From contig NZ_RXOF01000006.1 in the NCBI RefSeq assembly GCF_003970915.1, forward strand, positions 124,001-188,000: 64,000 bases of DNA. Reading direction: 5' to 3'. Made by a program: the position numbers and the translations under genes. The notes under the pieces are model-generated. The model did no database searches. It was not told the DNA's origin and saw nothing but the letters and a program-made list of their open reading frames with translations. The DNA is from Hymenobacter gummosus (GTDB lineage: Bacteria > Bacteroidota > Bacteroidia > Cytophagales > Hymenobacteraceae). Of the stretch, positions 40,150-48,434 are shown piece after piece. The first letter of the stretch is position 1, and each line of letters starts with the position of its first letter.

Positions 40150-40250
40150 CCGAAGTACGCCCCGGCGCCTGCCCGCTGGACGTCCGAAAGGCGTGGCTGA
40201 AGTAGGACTGGTCGTAGAAGCCGGCCGCGAGGCGTGGCGCCGTAAGCGCG
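40150..40250 (-). pseudogene. Fragment of an AraC-family DNA-binding domain
   Basis: The minus strand reads PRLAAGFYDQSYFSHAFRTS and then SGQAPG without a stop. This is the second helix-turn-helix of an AraC regulator (A-GF-DQS-F-x-x-FR-x-x-G-x-x-P). No start codon or N-terminal part is found in frame upstream, so it seems to be a decayed remnant about 30 codons long. Confidence 0.6.
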
Positions 40251-40447
40251 AAGCCGGGCCACCACCATTCCCCCGTCCGCCGGGTCCTCAGCCCGGCGCC
40301 CTACCCCGGCAGCCCCACCGGCTACATCCCCCACGTCGTCCGGCTTCCCCTGCCTGCTGCCCGAAGGCCGATGCACAGCAGGCATTTTCAAGGGCCCGCG
40401 GGGGCGGGGTCCAGGCGGCCCGCACGGCCCCCGTTGCTTCGATAATG

Positions 40448-40484
40448 CCGCCGCCCGGCTTCCGCAGTGGAAGCCGGGCGGCGG
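40448..40484. terminator. Hairpin terminator of the intradiol-type gene
   Basis: A 16-bp perfect stem CCGCCGCCCGGCTTCC / GGAAGCCGGGCGGCGG just beyond the minus-strand stop codon at 40507. Confidence 0.65.
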
Positions 40485-40506
40485 GGTGGCTGGTGGTCGG
40501 CGCGGG

Positions 40507-41496
40507 CTAGCCCTTGCGCAGCAGCTGCGACTGGGTGAAGGTCCCCCCCAGGTTGCTCACCTGCACGTGGCAGACGTAGGCCCCGGCCGCCAGCCCCGAC
40601 ACGTCCAGGTCGATGATCTGCTCGCCGGCCGACAGTGTTCCGGCCAGCTGCCGCAACACCTGCTGGCCCGTCAGCGACACCACCGTCACCTGTACCTGCG
40701 AGGGCGTGCGCAGCACTACCGGAATCTTGGTCAGGCCGGCGCAGGGGTTCGGGAAGTTCTGCCGGATCTGGAACTGGCTGATGGCCGCCGCGCTCTTGGT
40801 CGCCAGCGCCGCCGACGACACGTACGCGTCCCAGTTGAGCACGTAGCCCGCCGCCACGCTCCCCACGATGGTGCTCATTTCCGTGGCCGTGCCGTCGGAG
40901 AAGACGTTGTCCTGGGCGTTGTAGGTGTAGCCGTTCATGCCCTTGGTGTAGCCGGAGGCGGTGGCCGCATTCACCGTCGCCACGGCCGAGCCGGCGCCCT
41001 CCGGGAAGGCAATCTGCGAGATGAGCAGGCTGGTACCCGCGGCCGTGTAGATGTGCACGTGGATGTGGGTGGCGCGGCCGGTGTACCAGCCCGGGAAGAT
41101 GCTGGTGAACGTGACCTGCCCGCTGCTGTTGGTGATTTGCCGGCCCCGCAGGAAGTCCTGGGTGGTGTAGTTGGCCTGCTGCATCTGCGTGCCGCCGTAC
41201 TGCGAGTAGTTGCCGTCCTTGTCGCAGTGCCAGATATCCACCAGCAGGCCCGCCACGGCGGCGCAGTTGCCGAGCACGTTTTTCACCGTGATGTTGATGG
41301 TAAAGGGCACGCCCGTGCGGGTACCGATGATGTTGGTGCGCACAAGGTTGGCCGGGTTAATCGTCGGAAACGGCCCGGCCGTTTCGGTGCTGGCCACCGT
41401 GCAGGCCGCGGCGTCGCTGCCCCCCAGCAAGGAGGGGCCCACCAGCGCCATGCCGAGGAAGCCGAAACTCTTGGAGAGGAATTCTTTTCTGTTCAT
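40507..41496 (-). CDS. Intradiol dioxygenase-like protein with T9SS tail
   Basis: A 329-residue protein starting MNRKEFLSKSFGFLGMALVG, with an export signal to ~residue 30. Residues ~36-200 match the intradiol ring-cleavage dioxygenase fold: TETAGPFP, GLLVDIWHCDKDGNYSQYG (~84-101) and FPGWYTGRATHIHVHI (~134-149). Tyr100 (or Tyr97), Tyr138, His144 and His146 are the likely Fe(III) ligands. Residues ~250-329 are a T9SS domain (QFQIRQNFPNPCAGLTKIPV, LTGQQVLRQL, LAAGAYVCHVQ, TQSQLLRKG). Cytoplasmic relatives open catechol rings; here the enzyme is exported to the surface, so its substrate is probably an external aromatic or lignin-like compound. Substrate is inference. Confidence 0.85.
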   Translation of the reverse strand: MNRKEFLSKSFGFLGMALVGPSLLGGSDAAACTVASTETAGPFPTINPANLVRTNIIGTRTGVPFTINITVKNVLGNCAAVAGLLVDIWHCDKDGNYSQYGGTQMQQANYTTQDFLRGRQITNSSGQVTFTSIFPGWYTGRATHIHVHIYTAAGTSLLISQIAFPEGAGSAVATVNAATASGYTKGMNGYTYNAQDNVFSDGTATEMSTIVGSVAAGYVLNWDAYVSSAALATKSAAAISQFQIRQNFPNPCAGLTKIPVVLRTPSQVQVTVVSLTGQQVLRQLAGTLSAGEQIIDLDVSGLAAGAYVCHVQVSNLGGTFTQSQLLRKG

Positions 41497-41752
41497 GCGC
41501 GGAAAGGTGTTGGCATACGTGAAGGAAAAAGTAAGTTCCGTGCCGGGGGTTACCCGGAAGTCGATGTCAACGGGCGCCGCCGACCGTCGGGCCGGGCGGA
41601 GCCGGGGCACCCCGCAGGCAGGCGCAGCCACGGTTGCCGGAAGTCGTTTCCGTGGTCAGGCGACTACCGCCCGGCAGCCCCCGGGCCAGCCCGGCGGCCC
41701 TCGACGCGGCGCTGCCCGGTAATTCGTAAAGCAGTGGCGGCCCGCTGGCCCG

Positions 41753-42421
41753 CTAGTGCCCAGCGCCGAACTCCAGGTAAAGCAGCAGGGCCGTTTCCGA
41801 CAACGCCTCAAACTCGACGGCGGCGGTGTTCCAGAGCAGCAGCGCGTCGCGGTGCTCCACCAGCCGGTCCTCGATTTCAAACGAGCCGTTGAGCACGTAG
41901 CACAGCGCGAAACCCGCCGGCCGGCTCACCGGGATGCGGCCCTTCACGCGGCTGTCGTAGAGGCCCACCCGCAGCGGCCAGGCAGCGGGCGTGGGCGCCA
42001 CCAGCACGTTGCGGGCCGTCAGCGGCAGCTCGGCTTCCTGCAGCGCCGGCCCCGCGGCCGCCGGCACGGGCGCCCGGATGAGCAGCAGGTTCACCGTTTC
42101 GTGCTCGAAGGGGTTGGTCAGCCTGGCCGCCTGGCCCGGCCCCACCGGCACCGCGTACACGCCGCCCGGCACCAGGGCGGTTTCCGCGGCCCCGGCCGCC
42201 GTGAGCAGCGCCCCGCCCACGATGGGCAGCACCAGCAGCTGCCCGCCGAGCCCCGCCGCGTCTACCTCCACCGAGGCGCCGGGCCGCAGAAACAAATCGT
42301 CGAGGCGGGCGGACTGCTCGAAGGCGGTCTGGTACGCCTCGCTGCCCGCCCCGCGCACGAGGCTGCGGCGGTCGGCCTTCAGAAACCGGGAATGGTAGAC
42401 GAGGGGCGGAAATGTCAGCAT
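41753..42421 (-). CDS. Cupin/pirin-like protein
   Basis: A 222-residue protein beginning MLTFPPLVYHSRFLKADRRS. Two beta-barrel halves are seen. The N-terminal half has DDLFLRPGASVEVDAAG, LLVLPIVGGALLT and VYAVPVGPGQAARLTNPFEHETV. The C-terminal half has RIPVSRPAGFALCYVLNGSFEIEDRLVEHRDALLLWNTAAVEFEAL, which resembles the C-terminal cupin of pirin or YhhW/quercetinase-like proteins. The clear HxH metal site of active pirins is not seen, so it may be non-catalytic. Function and ligand are unknown. Confidence 0.68.
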   Translation of the reverse strand: MLTFPPLVYHSRFLKADRRSLVRGAGSEAYQTAFEQSARLDDLFLRPGASVEVDAAGLGGQLLVLPIVGGALLTAAGAAETALVPGGVYAVPVGPGQAARLTNPFEHETVNLLLIRAPVPAAAGPALQEAELPLTARNVLVAPTPAAWPLRVGLYDSRVKGRIPVSRPAGFALCYVLNGSFEIEDRLVEHRDALLLWNTAAVEFEALSETALLLYLEFGAGH

Positions 42422-42762
42422 GGCGGCGGGCAGCTAGAACGCCCCGCCGGGCCGGGCCGGGGCGGCGGGCAGCCTTGCCCGCTACCCAAAGATGCGCCCG
42501 GCCCGCCCCCCCGCCCCAGCCCACTCGACGGTTGCCCCATCTTCCTCGACCAATCCGCACTAAACGCCTGGGCTCGTGGCCCAACGCCCCCGGCCGGCCC
42601 CGGTCCGCCGCGCCCGGCCCCCCAGCCGCCGCAGCCGGGCGCGGGGCCGGCTTCCTGCCCAAATCCGGCCGTTTACCACCCACCGCGGGCCGTTGGCAGC
42701 CATTGCGGCGCGGCATGGCGCGGGTGTGCGTAGCTTAGCGAACCGCCTAACCTCCTACTGCT
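42422..42762. other. Intergenic region between divergent genes
   Basis: 341 bp, very GC-rich (CCCC/GGGG tracts), holding the promoters of the cupin gene and of the S74 gene. TAGCTTAG at 42731-42738 differs by one base from TAnnTTTG and lies 24 bp before the S74 start. No gene is seen. Confidence 0.45.
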
Positions 42763-44259
42763 ATGAAACACCTGTTACTCCTGCTGGCCGGGTGCGCGGC
42801 TCCGCTGCTGGCCCTTGCCCAAACCACCGGCGCCGTCGGCATCGGCACCAGCTCGCCCAACGCCAAAGCGGCCCTGGACATCAGCAGCACCGACAAGGGC
42901 CTGCTCATTCCGCGCCTCGACTCGCTGCAGCGCGCCAGCATCAGCAGCCCGCCCGACGGGCTGATGGTGTTCCAGACCGACGGCCGCCGGGGCTTCTGGT
43001 ACGCCGTGGGCGGCCAGTGGCTCTACCTCCCCGACAAAACCAAGGCCGGCGACAACCTCGGCAACCACACCCTCACCCGCAACCTGAACCTGGCCTCCTT
43101 CCGGCTGGTGGGCGGTTCGGCCACCACGCCCGGCACCAACGGCCTGCGCATCGACGGCAACGGGCTGGTGCGCCTCTCCACCGCCATCCGCCCCTCCAAC
43201 ACGTACGACAACGGCGCCGGCCTGCACCTGTTCGACGCCGACGCGGGCCTGCTGGTGCGCACCAGCATCGGCTACGGTCCCGCCGTGCCCCCCATCAGCG
43301 GCTCCGGCGACCGGCTGATGTGGACCAGCTACTTCGGCTCCCTGCGGGCGGGCGGCGTCGACGGCAGCCAGTGGGACGCCGGCAACATGGGCTTCTACTC
43401 GGCGGCTTTCGGCTACAACAACCTCGTGGCGGGCAACTACAGCCTGAGCAGCGGCTATGATAACGAGGTGCGCGGCTCCTACAACACGGTCCTGGGCCGG
43501 GAAAACGCGGCGGACGCTTCGGTCGGGCTGGCGGCGGGGCGCCAGTGCCGCATCGGCGGCACCTATGCCGTGGCCGCGGGCTACTTGTGCAAGGCCCAGG
43601 GCACGGCGGCCCTGGCCCTGGGCGAGCGGTGCATTGCCAACGCCAACAACGCCATTGCCCTGGGCCGCTACGCCTCGGCCGCCGGCTACAGCGGCACCCT
43701 CACCCTGGGCGACGGCTCCGTCAACGACTCGCTGCGGGCCACGGCCAGCAACCAGTTTTCGGCCCGCTACCGGGGCGGCTACCGCCTGTTCACCAATCCC
43801 ACCCTGACGGTGGGCGTGCAGCTGGTGGCCGGCGGCAACGCCTGGCAGGTCATTTCCGATTCCACCAAAAAGGAGCGCGTGGTGCTGGCCGACGGCAACC
43901 AGTTCCTGGCCCGCATCAACCGCCTGCGCCTGGGCTCCTGGAATTACCGCGGCCAGAGCCCCGACACCATGCGCCACTACGGCCCCATGGCCCAGGACTT
44001 CTACCAGGCCTTCGGCCACGACGCCGTCGGCCGCATCGGCAACGACTCTACCATCAACCAGGCCGACTTCGACGGGGTCAACCTGATTGCCATTCAGGCC
44101 CTGTACCGCCGCGTGCTGGCCCTGGAAGCCGAAAACGCCCGGCTGCGCCAGCAGCAGGCCACCCAGCAGCAGGTGCAGCAGACCGCCGCGGCCACGGCCG
44201 CCCTGGAGGAACGCCTGCGCCGCCTCGAAGCCCAGCTCACGCCCCAGGCCCGGCGGTAG
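42763..44259 (+). CDS. Tail-fibre-like protein with S74 self-cleaving chaperone domain
   Basis: A 498-residue protein; MKHLLLLLAGCAAPLLALAQ is a signal peptide. The N-terminal part has VGIGTSSPNAKAALDISSTDKGLLIPRLDS, as in Bacteroidota fibre proteins. Residues ~195-330 contain YadA-head-like repeats (AAFGYNNLVAGNYSLSSGYD, TVLGRENAADASVGLAAG, AVAAGYLCKAQG, AIALGRYASAAG). The C-terminal region carries the S74 (endosialidase chaperone) features: SDSTKKERVVLADGNQFLARI, SWNYRGQSPDTMRHYGPMAQDF and GVNLIAIQALYRRVLALEAE. A coiled coil rich in Q and L ends the protein. S74 domains fold trimeric fibres and then cut themselves off, the Ser of SD being nucleophilic. It probably forms a trimeric surface fibre. 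Confidence 0.88.
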   Translation: MKHLLLLLAGCAAPLLALAQTTGAVGIGTSSPNAKAALDISSTDKGLLIPRLDSLQRASISSPPDGLMVFQTDGRRGFWYAVGGQWLYLPDKTKAGDNLGNHTLTRNLNLASFRLVGGSATTPGTNGLRIDGNGLVRLSTAIRPSNTYDNGAGLHLFDADAGLLVRTSIGYGPAVPPISGSGDRLMWTSYFGSLRAGGVDGSQWDAGNMGFYSAAFGYNNLVAGNYSLSSGYDNEVRGSYNTVLGRENAADASVGLAAGRQCRIGGTYAVAAGYLCKAQGTAALALGERCIANANNAIALGRYASAAGYSGTLTLGDGSVNDSLRATASNQFSARYRGGYRLFTNPTLTVGVQLVAGGNAWQVISDSTKKERVVLADGNQFLARINRLRLGSWNYRGQSPDTMRHYGPMAQDFYQAFGHDAVGRIGNDSTINQADFDGVNLIAIQALYRRVLALEAENARLRQQQATQQQVQQTAAATAALEERLRRLEAQLTPQARR

Positions 44260-44287
44260 TTCTGCGCGGTGGCGCCCCGCCCCGCAG

Positions 44288-44307
44288 GCCCGCGCCACCG
44301 CGCGGGC
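44288..44307 (+). terminator. Weak hairpin after the S74 gene
   Basis: A 7-bp stem GCCCGCG / CGCGGGC with GTTGTTGG after it, 29 bp past the stop codon. Confidence 0.4.
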
Positions 44308-44559
44308 GTTGTTGGTACGTCGGGGTGCGCCCGACAGCGTCGGGCTGATTGCCGTTCAACGCTGGCCATTTAACGGCCGCCCGCGCGGTGGTGCGGGCCT
44401 GCAGCCGGCAGCCGGAAAGCCAGCCCGGCGCCCGCCCCGCAGCCGGCGTTGGCGGCTGCGCTTACCCCGGCCCGCGCCCAGCGCCCCGCCGATGGTTCCG
44501 CGGCCGCGCTTACTTTCGGGGCGCCGGGGCCACCGTCGCTGCCCGGCCCCCGCCCCGCC

Positions 44560-45642
44560 ATGATTGACCTGCGCTACAATTACCCCGTGCTGCCCGAGCA
44601 GCACGAGCAGTTCCGGGCCGCCCTGGCCGCCCTGCCCCCTGCCCCGGATTACCTCGACACCGCCCCGCCCGACGGCTACCCCGCCGACCGGCAGGCCGCG
44701 GCCACCTGGCTTGCCCTGCCCGACTACCCGGTGGAGGCCGCGCAGGTGCAGCTGGGCACCGGCGGGCACCAGGCCCTGCTGGCCGTGGCCCTGGCCGCCC
44801 GCCTGGCCGGCCGCACCGTGGTAGCCGATGCCGTGACCTACAACGGCTTTCTGAGCCTGGCCGCCCAGCTCAGCATCACCGTGCTGCCCTGCCCGATGGA
44901 CGCCGACGGGATGCTGCCCGCGGCCCTCGACGAGCTGTGCCGCCGGCAGTCCGTGCGGGCCGTGTACCTGATGCCCACCCTGCACAACCCGCTGACCACG
45001 GTGATGCCCCTGGCCCGGCGGCAGGAACTGGTGGCCGTAGCCCGGCAGCACGATCTGCTGCTGCTCGACGACGGGGCCTACGGCTTCCTGGAGCCCCGGG
45101 AGCTGCCCAGCCTGGCCCACCTGGCCCCGGAGCGCGGCTTTTTCGTGTACAGCATGAGCAAGCCGGTGGGCCCCGGCCTGAAGCTGGCCTACCTGCTGGC
45201 CCCCGCCGCCTACCGCCCCGCCCTCACCGATGCCATGCGCGCCAGCAGCGGCTCGGCCGTGCTGTTTGCCCGCCTCGCCAGCCGCTGGCTTGCCGATGGC
45301 ACCCTTGCCCGGCTTATTGCCCGCAAGCAGGAAGTGGCCCGGCAGCGGCAGGCGGTGGTGCAGCGCGTGCTCGGCACCCTGCCCTACCTCACCCGCCCCG
45401 CCAGCTTCCATATCTGGCTGCCCCTGCCCGCCGGCACCGACCTGCCCGCCCTGCTGACGCGGCTGCAGGCGCAGGGCGTGGAAGTGCTCAGCAGCGCCAG
45501 CTACCAGGTCAGCCCCGAGCAGCCGCAACCGGGCCTGCGCCTGGCCCTGGGCGCCATCCACGACGAAGCCGAGCTGGCGGAGGGCCTGCGGCGCGTAGCC
45601 CGGGAGCTGGCAGCTTTGCCGCAACCAGCCACCGCCCCCTAA
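44560..45642 (+). CDS. Fold-type I PLP-dependent aminotransferase
   Basis: A 360-residue protein with start MIDLRYNYPVLPEQHEQ; the longer frame includes a GC-rich leader. Its shape is that of the aminotransferase half of MocR/GntR-type regulators or a class I enzyme. Landmarks are QVQLGTGGHQALLAVALAARLAGRTVVADAVTYNGF (cofactor-phosphate region), AVYLMPTLHNPLTTVMPLARRQELVA, LLLDDGAYGFLEP (Asp for the pyridine nitrogen), and YSMSKPVGPGLKLAYLLAP with the Schiff-base Lys in SMSK. A winged-helix part is absent, so it is an enzyme rather than a MocR regulator. The amino-acid substrate is not evident. TACTTTCG at 44511-44518 is a possible -7 box. Confidence 0.85.
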   Translation: MIDLRYNYPVLPEQHEQFRAALAALPPAPDYLDTAPPDGYPADRQAAATWLALPDYPVEAAQVQLGTGGHQALLAVALAARLAGRTVVADAVTYNGFLSLAAQLSITVLPCPMDADGMLPAALDELCRRQSVRAVYLMPTLHNPLTTVMPLARRQELVAVARQHDLLLLDDGAYGFLEPRELPSLAHLAPERGFFVYSMSKPVGPGLKLAYLLAPAAYRPALTDAMRASSGSAVLFARLASRWLADGTLARLIARKQEVARQRQAVVQRVLGTLPYLTRPASFHIWLPLPAGTDLPALLTRLQAQGVEVLSSASYQVSPEQPQPGLRLALGAIHDEAELAEGLRRVARELAALPQPATAP

Positions 45643-45648
45643 GTCGCC

Positions 45649-46698
45649 CTAGCGTTTCTGCTGCTTGCGCTGCTTATTCTCGGCCTTCATGCGCGCCCGC
45701 ACCCCGTCGTCGACGCCGCGGCCGGCAGGTATGGGCGCGTGCACGGCGCCCGGGGTAGCCGGGGCGGGCGGCGCGGTCTTGATCTGGGAGCGGTGCACCA
45801 CGCCTGCCGACAGCCGATCGGTCAGGTGGGGCAGCAGGCGGTGCGAGGTGACGGCGGCGCGGGCCTTCCAGCCCGGCCGCACCTCGGCCCGGGGCCGCAG
45901 CGAGGCCCGCACCATGGCGTTGACGACCTTGCTGGGCGGGTCCATGGCGGCCATGCGCGGGGTGCCGCCGCTGTAGTTGGCCGCGTGCGTCCAGAAGGGC
46001 GTGTCCACGGCCCAGGGCTCAATGGTCACCACCTCGATGTTGCGCTGGCCAGCCAGGCGCAATTCCTGGCGCAGGGCCTGGTCGAAGTTCAGGACGGCGC
46101 CCTTGGTGGCGGCGTACACGGCGTGGTAGGCCAGGGGCACGTGGCTTTCCACCGAGCCCAGGTTGATAAGGGTGCCCCCGCCGCCCTGCTGCTGAAACAG
46201 CCGCACGGCCGCGTAGCTGCCGTAGATAATGCCCTTCAGGTTCACGTCGACCAGCCGGGAGTAGTCGGCCAGCGGCATTTCCCAGAACCGCCCGATGGCC
46301 CCCACCCCCACGTCGTTCACCCACACGTCGACGCGGCCGTACTGCCTGACGGCGGCTTCGGCCAGGCGCTGCACCTGCTCGGGCTGGCTGATGTCGGTGG
46401 GCACCACCAGGGCCGTGCCGCCGGCGGCGCGCACCTTGCCGGCCACTTCCTCCAGCAGCTCGGCCCGGCGGGCGGCCAGCACCACGTTGGCCCGGCAGCG
46501 GCCCAGCTCCTCGGCCATGCCCCGCCCGAAGCCGCTGCTGGCCCCGATGATGACGTAGGTTTTGCCCTGAATGCGCCGCTGCCCCGCCGCCCCGACGCGG
46601 TGGGTAGCGCAGCTGCCCAGGCAGCCCAGCAGCAGGCAAGTGAACAGCCCCAGGGCCAGCCGCGTCGCAGCCGCCCGGTAAGTAACGCGTTGATGCAT
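45649..46698 (-). CDS. Short-chain dehydrogenase with lipoprotein signal
   Basis: A 349-residue SDR, start MHQRVTYRAAATRLALGLFT. Its N-terminal ~30 residues look like a lipoprotein signal (LLLGCLGSC, Cys26 or Cys30). The Rossmann fold follows: YVIIGASSGFGRGMAEELG (cofactor loop), VVPTDISQPEQ, VNDVGVGAIGRFWEM (NDVG where NNAG is usual), LINLGSVESHVPLAYHAVYAATKGAVLNF with the catalytic Ser and YxxxK. The C-terminal ~90 residues are Pro/Ala-rich and end basic (KAENKQRKQQKR). The core resembles SDRs that reduce ketones with NAD(P)H. An exported, lipid-anchored SDR would be unusual, as NAD(P)H is cytoplasmic; the signal could instead be an uncleaved membrane anchor. Confidence 0.82.
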   Translation of the reverse strand: MHQRVTYRAAATRLALGLFTCLLLGCLGSCATHRVGAAGQRRIQGKTYVIIGASSGFGRGMAEELGRCRANVVLAARRAELLEEVAGKVRAAGGTALVVPTDISQPEQVQRLAEAAVRQYGRVDVWVNDVGVGAIGRFWEMPLADYSRLVDVNLKGIIYGSYAAVRLFQQQGGGGTLINLGSVESHVPLAYHAVYAATKGAVLNFDQALRQELRLAGQRNIEVVTIEPWAVDTPFWTHAANYSGGTPRMAAMDPPSKVVNAMVRASLRPRAEVRPGWKARAAVTSHRLLPHLTDRLSAGVVHRSQIKTAPPAPATPGAVHAPIPAGRGVDDGVRARMKAENKQRKQQKR

Positions 46699-47035
46699 AA
46701 TCAGCGGGTTTGAAGTCGTGAGCGGCTTGCTTCCATACGCTGCCCCCACCCGCCGGGGTATAGCCCAGATTGTCGCCGCGACGCCCGGGCGGCGCGGTCT
46801 TGTCAGCGCCGGCCTTATAAGCTTCGGGCTGTACTGCTTATTCCACACGAGTGAATCCGGCGCCGGATTCAGCTTTTTCATCCTCTTCCCCGGTTCGTTA
46901 CCCGCCGATTAGCAGAGCGGCGCCCGGCTTCCCGTTTGCGGCGGCTGTTGCCTGGTGCGCAAACGGCCCCGAAAAGCAACAAGCGGCGGCCGGAGTACCG
47001 GCCGCCGCTTGCGCAGATATGGGGTGAGAATCGGA
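46699..47035. other. Intergenic region with one terminator
   Basis: 337 bp between two minus-strand genes. It contains the SDR promoter region and the strong terminator at 46980-47011. No gene is supported. Confidence 0.5.
46980..47011 (-). terminator. Terminator of the phytase-esterase-like gene
   Basis: A perfect 14-bp stem CAAGCGGCGGCCGG / CCGGCCGCCGCTTG with a 4-nt loop, followed on the minus strand by TTGCTTTTC. Confidence 0.85.
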
Positions 47036-48205
47036 CTACGGAATGACCTCGAAAGCCAGGAACTGCGAAACCTGGGTGGCACCGAAGTTGTCGTCCGACA
47101 CCATTACCAGGGAGTAGTGCCCGTTGGCCAGCTTCGGGCCGAAGGTCATGCCCTCCAGGTTGTCGACGCGGCTGATGCCGGTGGTGGCCAGATCGAGCAC
47201 CAGGCGCTTGGTGACGGGCGTGTAGTTGGTGCCGGTGAGGGCCGTGAGGCCGGCCACGTCGGTAGCGGCGCTCAGGTCGATTTCGTAAATCTTCACCTTG
47301 TAGTCGGGCGTGGCGCCCACGGCGAAGGAACGCTCCATGGCCAGCAGCTTGGTTTCCGTCAGGGCCAGCACTTCCACCACGCCGTTGAGCTGAAACTGCG
47401 TGCTGGGCACCGGGGCGGCGTGCACCGCGTCGAGCTTGTAGGCGAACTGGGCCACGGGCTGCCGGGTGGCGCGGTCGTACTTCAGCAGGCGAATGGTGGC
47501 GCCGGCCTGGGTGCTGGAGGCGCGGGGGCCGTCTTCGTAGAGCGGCTCCTCGGAGGCGGTGAAGACGAACTTGCCGCCGGGCGTGAGGCTCATGCCCTCA
47601 AACGAGCCGTTGGAGCGGGTGCCGTTGTCGGTGGCCTGGATGCGGAACAGCGGGGGCAGCGCGAAGTCGCCCACGTACGAGCCGTCGGGGTTGGCTTCGC
47701 GCAGGAAGGGCTGCACGAGCACCGCCGGCGAGGCCGTGACGTTGCGGATGCCCTCGCTCGACCAGATAAGGCGGTTCGTGCTGGCGTCGTAGCGGATGCC
47801 TTCGGGGTCGAGGCTGTTGGCCGGGTCAGCGGCGAGGGTGGCAAAGGCCGAGCCGTCGGGGCGCTTCAGGGGCGTGACGCTGGTGAAGCTGATGTCCGAG
47901 AAGCTGTTCTGGTCGAAGGTCAGCCGGGCCGTGTAGAAGCGGCTCATCGGCGCGCTGGCCTGGTCGTCGCACATCAGGTAGTACGTGTCGTTGTCGGCGC
48001 GGTAATCGATGCCCGAGAAGCCGCCCAGCCGGGTATTGCTGTACTGCTGGTTGTAGGGCACGATTTTCTCGCCGATAAAGCGCAGCGAGGATACCTGCGT
48101 GGGCAGGCCGGTGTTGCTGCCGCTGTCGTCGTCGTCGTTGCAGGCGGCGAGGCCCAGCGGGAGGGAGAGAAGCAGCAGTGCGGCGCGGAAGGTGTGGGCA
48201 GCCAT
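47036..48205 (-). CDS. Phytase-esterase-like surface lipoprotein
   Basis: A 389-residue lipoprotein; the signal peptide ends LGLAAC with Cys22, followed by NDDDDSGSN. An acidic run right after the Cys is the known lipoprotein export signal that sends Bacteroidota lipoproteins to the outer face of the outer membrane. The body resembles the 'esterase-like activity of phytase' family: FIGEKIVPYNQQYSNTRLGGFSGIDY, DTYYLMCDDQA, DPEGIRYDAS, NGSFEGMSLTPGGKFVFTASEEPL and NLEGMTFGPKLANGHYSLVMVSDDNF. The fold is expected to be a beta-propeller. It may hydrolyse phosphate or carboxyl esters outside the cell; the substrate is unproven. Confidence 0.87.
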   Translation of the reverse strand: MAAHTFRAALLLLSLPLGLAACNDDDDSGSNTGLPTQVSSLRFIGEKIVPYNQQYSNTRLGGFSGIDYRADNDTYYLMCDDQASAPMSRFYTARLTFDQNSFSDISFTSVTPLKRPDGSAFATLAADPANSLDPEGIRYDASTNRLIWSSEGIRNVTASPAVLVQPFLREANPDGSYVGDFALPPLFRIQATDNGTRSNGSFEGMSLTPGGKFVFTASEEPLYEDGPRASSTQAGATIRLLKYDRATRQPVAQFAYKLDAVHAAPVPSTQFQLNGVVEVLALTETKLLAMERSFAVGATPDYKVKIYEIDLSAATDVAGLTALTGTNYTPVTKRLVLDLATTGISRVDNLEGMTFGPKLANGHYSLVMVSDDNFGATQVSQFLAFEVIP

Positions 48206-48366
48206 TGGGAGAGGAGAAAAAAAGGGGAAGGAAAAGTCCGGCAAAGAACGCCCCGGCAGCGCCTCGGGCCGGTTACGCCAATGTTATAAATTAATCCGGC
48301 ATTAATCTGCGAACGGCAAGCCGCTGACTCACATCAACGTGTGAAACAACCGAAGCCCGGGAAGCC

Positions 48367-48374
48367 TAGCTTTG
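48367..48374 (+). promoter_or_regulatory. -7 promoter element of the M1/M61-like peptidase
   Basis: TAGCTTTG, an exact TAnnTTTG match 60 bp before the ATG at 48435. It overlaps the alternative upstream start at 48372, which argues against that longer start. Confidence 0.55.
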
Positions 48375-48434
48375 CCGGCGTCGCCCACTCCCCCGCCCTG
48401 CTGGGGCTCCCCCCGCTCCGTAACCCGCCCTGCT

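Noticed and set aside
40378-40510. Long plus-strand frame ending near 40510
   Set aside because: It is a frame-shifted shadow of the fibre-like gene, extended by GC-rich intergenic sequence and arginine-rich throughout.
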